This document shows positions 8,395-15,254 of a stretch of DNA of 64,000 nucleotides, one piece after another. The notes beneath the pieces are model-generated. The model saw only the letters and a list, made by a program, of their open reading frames with translations, was not told where the DNA came from and did not search any database. The position numbers and the translations under genes were made by a program. How positions within the stretch are numbered: position 1 is the stretch's first letter; every line of letters begins with the position of its first letter. The stretch covers positions 992,001 to 1,056,000 of the forward strand of contig OZ220708.1 of NCBI GenBank assembly GCA_965116595.1. Reading direction: 5' to 3'. This DNA comes from G963663315 sp963668255. Its GTDB lineage: Bacteria > Pseudomonadota > Gammaproteobacteria > Arenicellales > Poriferihabitantaceae.

Positions 8395-8648
8395 TATCCA
8401 GCGCCAAAAGCAGTGGACCTGCACAAACACTTGACAGAGTGCCTGTCGTTTTCGATACATGAATACGTGGCAAACTCGGTCAAACTGGGTATTATGCAGG
8501 CTCAACTGGAAACAAATGTACCAATCCTGTCAGGCGCGTTGACCCCACATAATTATCAAACTCAGGAGGGCGCGACGCACACAAACCCCTGGTTTCGTCT
8601 TATGATATATTGACCCAAGATCAGCGAATTCATCCTGAGGCATATTTT

Positions 8649-8918
8649 ATGGCGACCACACGTATCGATATGAGAGTTGACGCAACCCTGAAAGCAGCAG
8701 CAGAAAAAGCAGCGGCCCTGAAAGGGATACCCAGTTTGACCGAGTATGTTGTACGGTTAATTGAGAAAGACGCCAAACAAGTCATCCAGGAATACGGGGC
8801 CATCACGGTTGAAAATGATGTGTTTGACCGCTTTATTGCGGCCTGTGATGCGGCTGAAGTTCCGAACAGGAAACTGCATGAAGCGAAGGAACTCACTGCA
8901 AATCGAAAGATTTTGTGA
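8649..8918 (+). CDS. DUF1778-family antitoxin without partner
   Basis: An 89-residue ribbon-helix-helix protein of the DUF1778 (TacA/AtaR-like) family: TRIDMRVDATLKAAAEKAAA forms the DNA-binding strand and first helix, and the C-terminal half (NDVFDRFIAACDAAEVPN) is the usual toxin-wrapping segment. Such antitoxins normally precede a GNAT acetyltransferase toxin that attacks charged tRNA. Here no acetyltransferase frame follows; the next 120 bp have stops in all useful frames. ATG 8649 was chosen because it opens the conserved strand. It seems to be an orphan remnant of a toxin-antitoxin system. Confidence 0.82.
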   Translation: MATTRIDMRVDATLKAAAEKAAALKGIPSLTEYVVRLIEKDAKQVIQEYGAITVENDVFDRFIAACDAAEVPNRKLHEAKELTANRKIL

Positions 8919-9037
8919 ACCCTTGATTGATAGTGAGTCCACTGTAACCACTCCGACCGTCTCATGGCATTTCCCGTCGCTGCTCTTCATTGAATCCGGA
9001 GGCCTTAATCATTAGAACGTATCGAGAAGAACGCACA

Positions 9038-9241
9038 TTACTCCCCGGCTCCGTCATCAAGACCTAGCACACGGCGACTGAAAGCGGGATTGTTATAGGC
9101 TTCCGGCCAGCCTTCTCCTTCACCCGTGATTCCAAGACGTCGGCGCGCTGCTTCCAATTTCTCAAAATCAATCCCACCGCTCTGGTCACAACGCACCAGT
9201 TCAGAGAGGCGCGCTTTCGCCTCGCGTATCTCAAATTCCAT
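9038..9241 (-). CDS. Shortened Phd/YefM-like antitoxin or remnant
   Basis: A 67-residue frame. The first 17 residues (MEFEIREAKARLSELVR) match the opening strand and helix of Phd/YefM antitoxins, but the middle of the fold, including the usual second strand after the helix, is missing. The rest (DFEKLEAARRRLGITGEG, then PAFSRRVLGLDD) looks like the C-terminal toxin-binding tail of another small antitoxin. AGGAACG precedes the ATG. It may be an internal deletion product or a minimal antitoxin. No toxin frame is found next to it. Confidence 0.5.
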   Translation of the reverse strand: MEFEIREAKARLSELVRCDQSGGIDFEKLEAARRRLGITGEGEGWPEAYNNPAFSRRVLGLDDGAGE

Positions 9242-9679
9242 GATGGATCGTTCCTGATTGTGGTTTGGTTGTCACCAGTATGCTGTGATGGATTCCATCA
9301 TTCAAGACTTTTGTGTGACTACAGGAAAATTTCCGTATCCGATCACAATATGTCCATGTTTTGGTCATCCTGAAAATGTACCCGTTACGCGGGTTGCGAG
9401 ATTCCTTATAAAGGGGCTTGTGAATTTAGAAGAATGAGGTGCGCTGAAAAAGGTGGTGGGAAGAACGCGAGGAGCCGCTCAGGAGCCTTATTTTCTGCAG
9501 TGTGGAAGCTGGGTCTAGGATGGGATACCTATCTTCTCCCTAAAACGTTATAATCGGTCTTTGGACCGGGAAATATGTAGAGACGAATAACGGGATTTCC
9601 CACATCAAAATGGTGAGAAATTGCTCCTTATTCGACGTGCCCAAAAAAATGGGAACGATTCGCAACAGTAAATCCACTA
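9242..9679. other. Non-coding stretch of 438 bp
   Basis: No convincing gene is present on either strand. A possible -10 box (GTTATAATC) lies near 9546-9554, and the short inverted pair CGGTC/GACCG follows it near 9556-9569, about 110 bp before the next start codon. The rest has no repeat or motif that I recognise. Confidence 0.4.
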
Positions 9680-10096
9680 ATGACTACTCAAAATATTCTT
9701 GCTTTGGCTCTCCCCGTTCTTCTTGGATTTCTTGTTTGGTTTTTCCAGCAACTCGTGCAACGTTCTTGGAATTTATATGAAGAGAAACGACGGGTATATC
9801 TTGATTATATATCACTAGTGGATTCCCTGTTTGAGGGTGGTGATGCGAGTAGAAGAAAGGAGTATATGATAGTAGTTCGTGGTGTCTGGCTAATAGGTTC
9901 CGATGAAGTAATAAAAGCCATAGGTGCTTTGCACACAAAGATAAAAACAAGTCAAGGTCACAAGCATTCCGACGAACTGTACTCCGAGGCAATAGCCGCG
10001 ATACGCCGGGATTTGTATCGGCGTACATACCTTCCACCAGGGAAAACCTCATTGGGTACCGAGGATTTTCCACTTGAAAAATCTGGCACCCAATAA
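9680..10096 (+). CDS. Hypothetical membrane-anchored protein
   Basis: A 138-residue frame starting with one hydrophobic segment (about residues 5-25, ILALALPVLLGFLVWFF), followed by a charged cytoplasmic part rich in Arg, Lys and Tyr (for example RSWNLYEEKRRVYLDYISL). No domain was recognised. The low GC content, the position between toxin-antitoxin remnants and the duplicated glmS end suggest a gene that arrived with the element. Translation of a real protein is likely because of the codon-like composition and clean N-terminal helix, but its role is unknown. Confidence 0.55.
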   Translation: MTTQNILALALPVLLGFLVWFFQQLVQRSWNLYEEKRRVYLDYISLVDSLFEGGDASRRKEYMIVVRGVWLIGSDEVIKAIGALHTKIKTSQGHKHSDELYSEAIAAIRRDLYRRTYLPPGKTSLGTEDFPLEKSGTQ

Positions 10097-10229
10097 CGAC
10101 AGTTGAGAAGATACCCTGAAGGCGGTGCTCGAGACATGGCCATTGTTGTGAGTTTGTTGCATGTTATGGTACGTTGTTTTTTCATTGAGGCCTTAAGATG
10201 GTAGCCCTTGTGTGGGAAGACACACCTCA

Positions 10230-10331
10230 TTTACCATCCCCCTCCAGCTTCTCGCTTACCACGTTGCGGTGATCAAGGGTACCGACGTGGACAAACCCAG
10301 AAACCTGGCCAAGTCGGTTACTGTGGAATAG
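10230..10331 (+). repeat. glmS 3' end, copy 2 (detached tail)
   Basis: This is a detached copy of glmS codons for FTIPLQ to KSVTVE plus stop. It keeps the reading frame of glmS across all 34 codons, though no upstream part of the gene is attached. Homology begins abruptly at 10230 (upstream codons do not match) and ends at the stop. With copy 1 it brackets 5019-10229. The simplest reading is the original end of glmS, displaced when an element carrying its own replacement tail integrated. A second possible TnsD-type target site is thereby created. Confidence 0.85.
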
Positions 10332-10355
10332 ATTTCGTAATAGAAACAAAGAACA

Positions 10356-11381
10356 ATGTCTGCGTTGAATGAATTTATTTCCGGTTTGCCGAAAGCTGAA
10401 CTACACATGCACCTGGAAGGGAGTCTCGAACCTCCACAAATGTTCAAATTTGCAAAACGAAATAATGTCGATATTCCTTTTAAAACGGTGGATGAGATAC
10501 GGGCAGCCTATAATTTCACCAGCTTGCAGGATTTTCTGAATATTTACTACCAGGGAATGAACGTTCTAAGGACAGAAGATGATTTCCATGAGTTGACTTT
10601 AGCTTATCTTCAGCGTGCACATCTTGATAATGTAAAACACGTCGAAGTCTTTTTTGATCCTCAAGGGCATACTGTTCGTGATATTCCTTTTTCTGTAGTT
10701 ATCGAGGGTATTCTCACTGCTTTTGAAGAGGCGAAATCAAAATTGAATATATCTTCGAAGTTAATTATGTGTTTCTTGAGACATCTGAATGAAGATGATG
10801 CCTTTAAAACATTAGAAGATGCCGACCCCTACCTGGATCATATCTGTGGTGTTGGCCTGGATTCATCAGAGGTTGGCAATCCGCCATCCAAATTCGAAAG
10901 AGTATTTGATCAAGCTGGTAAACTGGGTCTTAAACGTGTCGCTCATGCCGGGGAAGAAGGCCCGCCGGATTATATTTTTCAGGCACTTGATATTCTACAG
11001 ATTGATCGTATTGATCACGGTAATCGTGCAATGGAAAATCCGATTTTAGTAAAGAGGCTTGGAGAAGAAAAAATTACATTAACCGTTTGTCCTCTATCCA
11101 ATAAAAAGCTGTGTGTTGTACAGGACATGAAACAACACCCGATTGGAAAAATGTTGCAGGCTGATATTCGCGCCACAATCAATTCTGATGACCCTGCTTA
11201 TTTCGGAGGTTACATTAATGATAATTATCTCGCCGTATCTGATGCGCTTGGACTGGATTCAGTCAGTTTGGAAATACTGGCGAAAAACAGTTTCACAGGT
11301 TCCTTTCTAAAGGACAGGGAGAAACAATCCCACATTGATTCGATCAACCAATACATTAATGGCTTTGCTGCAACCAGCTAG
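10356..11381 (+). CDS. Adenine deaminase (adenosine-deaminase-like, type 2)
   Basis: A 341-residue zinc hydrolase of the adenosine deaminase superfamily, which would convert adenine to hypoxanthine for purine salvage. Zinc and catalytic residues seen: H17 and H19 in ELHMHLEGS, H197 and E200 in VAHAGEEGP, H221 in IDHGN, and D278/D279 in NSDDPAYFGGY. The forms SSEVGNPPSKF and DDPAYFGGY point to the adenine-specific branch rather than adenosine deaminase. The gene is clearly more AT-rich than glmS or the block after it, suggesting separate ancestry. It starts 25 bp after the detached glmS tail and converges on the aminotransferase gene. Confidence 0.87.
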   Translation: MSALNEFISGLPKAELHMHLEGSLEPPQMFKFAKRNNVDIPFKTVDEIRAAYNFTSLQDFLNIYYQGMNVLRTEDDFHELTLAYLQRAHLDNVKHVEVFFDPQGHTVRDIPFSVVIEGILTAFEEAKSKLNISSKLIMCFLRHLNEDDAFKTLEDADPYLDHICGVGLDSSEVGNPPSKFERVFDQAGKLGLKRVAHAGEEGPPDYIFQALDILQIDRIDHGNRAMENPILVKRLGEEKITLTVCPLSNKKLCVVQDMKQHPIGKMLQADIRATINSDDPAYFGGYINDNYLAVSDALGLDSVSLEILAKNSFTGSFLKDREKQSHIDSINQYINGFAATS

Positions 11382-11421
11382 ATAACGCGTCAATATTGCT
11401 CATGGCAATGTGCCGGGGAAT

Positions 11422-12792
11422 TCAGGCCGTCAATCCGGCATAGAGATCGGCAAAGCTGGCGTTTATGGCCTGCTCGAAAAAGGCCACATCCTCCATCTGG
11501 ATGCAAAGTGGCGGGCAGATTCGCAGCACATTCCTGTAGGCGCCGGACTTGGATGCCACCAGTCCGTGCTTGCGGGTGAGCTGAAAGAGTTGGTCCATCT
11601 CCCCGGTTGCCGGTTCCTTCGTTGCGCGGTTCTTCACCAGTTCCGCTGCCATCATGAGGCCCCGGCCCCGGACATTGCCGATGAGGTCGTATTTCTGTTC
11701 CATGTCCTTCAGCACCTTCAGCATGGCCGCGCCCACTACCCTGGCATTGTCGATCAGTCTGCATTCATTGATTACGTGCAGCACCGCCCTCCCTGCTGAG
11801 CAGGAAACCGGGTTGGCCCCGTAGGTGTTGAAGTAGAACTTGCCCGCCATGGCTTCGGCGATGTCGCGCTTTGCCACCACTGCACCCAGTGGGAATCCAT
11901 TGCCGATGCCCTTGGCCAGGACCACGATATCGGGAACGACACCGTCATGCTCGAATGCCCAGTATCCCTCCCCGGTGCGACCGAAGCCCGATTGGACCTC
12001 GTCCACGATGCAAAGGCCTCCAGCGGCGCGTACCCGCTCGAAGGCGCCCCGGAGATATCCGTCAGGTGCGGGAACGATGCCGCCGTAACCCTGGATCGGT
12101 TCGAAGAACATGCCGGCAATACAGCCGCTGGTGCCATAATGAACGGCCTGGTCGATGGCGTCGAGATAGGGCTCGACACCTTCTCCATGAATACCCCGGT
12201 ACTGGTCCGGGTTGGGGACGAACTGGATGCCTCCCAGCAGCGGGACCGGGTGGCGGAAATTGCTGATCCCGGTTACTGACTGGGCGCCCAGGGTAGGGCC
12301 GTGATAAGCGTTGGTCAGCGAAAGGATATCGTTTGCCTGTGTGTGGGAGCGGGCAAGCAGGAGCGCAAAATCGATTGCCTCGGCGCCGGAATTGGTGAAA
12401 TGAACCACCCATTCCTCTCCCTCCGGGAACCTGGCGGCCAGTTCCTCGGCGAGATGGGCCGGTACCGGGTGAAAGAACATGGTGGTGCAGTGCTGGATCT
12501 GTGCCGCCTGCGCCTGCACGGCCCGGGTCACGGCCGGGTTGTTGTAGCCGATACTGACGCAGAGGTTCTGGCTGAGGCAGTCCAGATACTGGTTGCCCTG
12601 TTCATCCCAGAGATACTGGTCCTGCCCGCGCTGAAAAATGAGCGGGGTCCTGTAAGGGACGAAGGCACGTTGTGAGGCGGCGTAATACCGTTCCCGGCGC
12701 CTGACAATGGCGTCGGTGTTCCAGTCCACGGGCAGGGTGAAATGATCCGGATCACCGTTGATCCGATCGGAGATTCGCGTAGTGGTCTTCAT
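11422..12792 (-). CDS. Class III pyridoxal-phosphate aminotransferase (AGXT2-like)
   Basis: A 456-residue fold-type I aminotransferase. NSGAEAIDFALLLAR (phosphate-binding region), IVDEVQSGFGRTGEGYWAFE (aspartate for the cofactor ring nitrogen) and VLAKGIGNGFPLGA (Schiff-base lysine) are all present. The closest familiar relatives are alanine-glyoxylate and 4-aminobutyrate type enzymes. The ATG at 12792 overlaps the TGA of the upstream regulator by four bases (ATGA), so it is translated with it. Given the neighbours, it may process an amino compound linked to methylated-amine or glycine metabolism; the true substrate is unknown. The gene is GC-rich. Confidence 0.88.
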   Translation of the reverse strand: MKTTTRISDRINGDPDHFTLPVDWNTDAIVRRRERYYAASQRAFVPYRTPLIFQRGQDQYLWDEQGNQYLDCLSQNLCVSIGYNNPAVTRAVQAQAAQIQHCTTMFFHPVPAHLAEELAARFPEGEEWVVHFTNSGAEAIDFALLLARSHTQANDILSLTNAYHGPTLGAQSVTGISNFRHPVPLLGGIQFVPNPDQYRGIHGEGVEPYLDAIDQAVHYGTSGCIAGMFFEPIQGYGGIVPAPDGYLRGAFERVRAAGGLCIVDEVQSGFGRTGEGYWAFEHDGVVPDIVVLAKGIGNGFPLGAVVAKRDIAEAMAGKFYFNTYGANPVSCSAGRAVLHVINECRLIDNARVVGAAMLKVLKDMEQKYDLIGNVRGRGLMMAAELVKNRATKEPATGEMDQLFQLTRKHGLVASKSGAYRNVLRICPPLCIQMEDVAFFEQAINASFADLYAGLTA

Positions 12793-13448
12793 GGGCGGGT
12801 CGGGTCCAGAGTTTGATGGCCCAGGCAGCCGTCGATGTACCGGTCGCACAGCGCCTGGGCGGATTTACGGGTCAGTCGGTCCTTGCCGGTCGCGAGGCTG
12901 TTCCACAGGCCATCGTCCAGAATATACAGGCCAAGGGCGCATTGTGCAGCGACTATTTCGATTCCGCGCTCCTGGGCCGCACCTTCGAAGAGTTCCCGCA
13001 CGATGGCGGTGACACGGCAGCATGTACGCCGGATGGGGCGGGCGAAATCGGGGTGGTAACGGCTCGCATTGGTGAATGCCTGCCAGGCCGCCGCCATTTC
13101 CCAGCGATAGGTGGGTGGCGTGAACGAGGAATGCGCTACTAATCTGAGTCGCGCCTCGGCCGTGAGGTCTGTATTCGCCGCGATGGTGGACTTGATGGCA
13201 ATGGATTGCCGGTACCATTCCTCCAGGGCAGCCAGGAGGAGTGCCTCCTTGCTGTCGAAGTAATGGGCAATCAGGCCGCGTGAGGCTCCTGCCTCGGCGC
13301 ATATCCGCTCCACGGTAGCGCCGTGGATGTCATGACGGGCCACAGCTCGGATGGCGGCATCCAGCAGGCGGCGGCGGCGGTACACGCGGTTTTCCGCCTG
13401 GGTTCGACGTCCTGGTTTACTGGCGGGTTTTCGAGGATTCGGTTTCAT
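12789..13448 (-). CDS. TetR-family regulator, BetI-like
   Basis: A 219-residue TetR repressor. After a basic N-terminal tail, the helix-turn-helix is at about 25-70 (RRRLLDAAIRAVARHDIHGA, then ICAEAGASRGLIAHYFDSKE). The GLIAHYF recognition helix and the later shape resemble BetI, the choline-sensing repressor. It is divergent from the methyltransferase gene, with 104 bp between their chosen starts, and overlaps the aminotransferase downstream. It probably controls both directions in response to a quaternary amine. The start could also be six codons upstream at 13466. Confidence 0.83.
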   Translation of the reverse strand: MKPNPRKPASKPGRRTQAENRVYRRRRLLDAAIRAVARHDIHGATVERICAEAGASRGLIAHYFDSKEALLLAALEEWYRQSIAIKSTIAANTDLTAEARLRLVAHSSFTPPTYRWEMAAAWQAFTNASRYHPDFARPIRRTCCRVTAIVRELFEGAAQERGIEIVAAQCALGLYILDDGLWNSLATGKDRLTRKSAQALCDRYIDGCLGHQTLDPTRP

Positions 13449-13489
13449 CGGCAACGGGATTCGCACAGTAGATCAGGTTGCAGAAAAAG

Positions 13490-13519
13490 TTGGACGTTCA
13501 TCATAATTATGACTATTAT
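13490..13519 (+). promoter_or_regulatory. Promoter/operator region of the methyltransferase gene
   Basis: TTGGAC (13490-13495) and TATTAT (13514-13519) make a plausible promoter with an 18-bp spacer. Over the -35 box lies TGGACGTTCA (13491-13500), an imperfect palindrome with 8 of 10 positions symmetric, of the kind bound by BetI-type repressors. The divergent regulator gene begins at 13448. The ATG of the methyltransferase is at 13553. Confidence 0.45.
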
Positions 13520-13552
13520 TCAATAAAACTTTGTCCGATACAATCCTGTTTC

Positions 13553-15151
13553 ATGGCGCCCGATTCCGCGAAGCCTGCCCGTACGACTGGAGGGGGTTCA
13601 ACCCCGCCTGCAGGAGATGCTGCCGGACCGGGCAGCAGGGCAGGACGTCGGCAGCGGGTGGCGGCACGCAGGGACGCCCGCCCGCAACGGGCCCCCTATA
13701 TCCAACGCCGGATTGCGACCTACGATGTTCTCTCCGAGGAGGGCTTGAGCCTCATTGAGCAAAACGCTGACGCCATCCTGCGTGATGTCGGGATGGAGGT
13801 GCGCAACGACCCGGAGGCGCTTCGTTATTACCGCGAGGCGGGGGCGGATGTACGCGGCGGACGGGTGCGTTTCGAGCCCGGTCTCTGCCGTCAGATCATC
13901 ACGGAATCGGCGCCGCGTGAATTCATCCAGCATGCACGAAACCCGGACAACAATGTAGTCATCGGGGGAGACAACACCGTACTGGCGCCGTCATGGGGTC
14001 CCCCGTTCGTGCATGACCTCGACCGCGGCCGGCGCTATGCCAGGCTCGGCGATTTTCACGACCTGGTGAAAATCCACCAGACCATTCCCTGGCTGCATCA
14101 TTCAGGCGGCATAGTCTGCGAGCCGGTGGATATTCCCACCAACAAGCGCCATCTCGACATGCTGCTCGGGCATTTCCGGTACTCGGACCGGGCCTGTTTC
14201 GGCGCGCTGATCGGCGAGGAGCGGGCGGGGGATTCGGTCGCCATGGCGAAGGCGGTGTTCGGCGAAGAATTCGTCGAGCAGCATTGCGTGCTCTATTCTG
14301 TGGCTAATACCAATGCACCGCTGGTTCTGGATTCGGCCATGTCCGGCGCCCTTCGGACTTATGCCGCCCACAACCAGGCGGTGGCTTGCACCCCTTGGAC
14401 CCTGGCCGGAGCCATGAGTCCCTGCACCGTGGCGGGCACCCTGGCCCAGGTTCTGGCGGAAGCCCTGGCGGTCTGTGCGCTGACCCAGCTCGTGCGGCCC
14501 GGTGCGCCCTGTCTCATGGGCAGCTTCGCCACTGCCATCTCCATGCAGTCCGGTGCACCCACCTTCGGTACCCCGGAAGCCGCCAAGCTGGTGCTGGCGT
14601 CGGGGCAACTCGCCCGCCGACTGGGTCTGCCCCTGCATACCGTGGGAGCGCTGTCGGCCTCCAAGCTGCCCGATGCCCAGGCGGAGCAGGAGGCGGTGAT
14701 GGGCCTCACCATGGCGGTGCTTGCCGGGGCGAACTTCATCAACCACGCCACCGGCTGGCTGGAGGGTGGACTGGTGACCAGTTACGAGAAAACCATGATC
14801 GATGCCGACCTCTGCGGTAAACTAATTAATTTCTGCAAGGGGGTCGATCTCTCCGACGAGGCCCAGGCCCTGGAGGCGATCTATGACACCGGGCCCGGAT
14901 CCCATTTCCTCTCAAGTTCCCATACCCTCCGTAACTTCGAAGGCGCTTTCTACCGTTCCAGCGTGGCGGACAACAATTCTTTTGAGCAGTGGCAGGCGGA
15001 TGGCTCCCTGGACGCGGCGGCCCGTGCCAACCAGCTCTGGAAAAAGGCCCTCGAAGATTACCGTGAGCCCACCCTGGATCCTGCCATCCTGGATGGCCTG
15101 GAGGATTACGTGGCCCGGCGTAAGGCCGAAATGCCGGATCGGTGGTATTGA
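13553..15151 (+). CDS. MttB-family (trimethylamine/betaine-type) methyltransferase without pyrrolysine
   Basis: A 532-residue member of the COG5598 family. The true trimethylamine enzyme has an in-frame UAG for pyrrolysine; this frame has none, which places it with glycine-betaine and related methyltransferases. Recognisable parts are RIATYDVLSEEGLSLIEQNA near 45, HHSGGIVCEPVDIPTNKRHL, and AMSPCTVAGTLAQVLAEALA. The first 40 residues are a Pro/Gly/Arg-rich extension. The start at ATG 13553 was preferred over the upstream TTG, which would lie inside the promoter. The corrinoid protein that usually accepts the methyl group is not nearby. An FAD/folate oxidase follows on the same strand. Confidence 0.88.
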   Translation: MAPDSAKPARTTGGGSTPPAGDAAGPGSRAGRRQRVAARRDARPQRAPYIQRRIATYDVLSEEGLSLIEQNADAILRDVGMEVRNDPEALRYYREAGADVRGGRVRFEPGLCRQIITESAPREFIQHARNPDNNVVIGGDNTVLAPSWGPPFVHDLDRGRRYARLGDFHDLVKIHQTIPWLHHSGGIVCEPVDIPTNKRHLDMLLGHFRYSDRACFGALIGEERAGDSVAMAKAVFGEEFVEQHCVLYSVANTNAPLVLDSAMSGALRTYAAHNQAVACTPWTLAGAMSPCTVAGTLAQVLAEALAVCALTQLVRPGAPCLMGSFATAISMQSGAPTFGTPEAAKLVLASGQLARRLGLPLHTVGALSASKLPDAQAEQEAVMGLTMAVLAGANFINHATGWLEGGLVTSYEKTMIDADLCGKLINFCKGVDLSDEAQALEAIYDTGPGSHFLSSSHTLRNFEGAFYRSSVADNNSFEQWQADGSLDAAARANQLWKKALEDYREPTLDPAILDGLEDYVARRKAEMPDRWY

Positions 15152-15254
15152 ATGATTGGCAGCCCGCGTCCATGTCCGGGGACCAGCCCGTCGTCGTGGT
15201 CGACGGGTTCCCTGGAATCGAGGCCGGATGGCTGTCGGCCGGATCAATGAGAAC

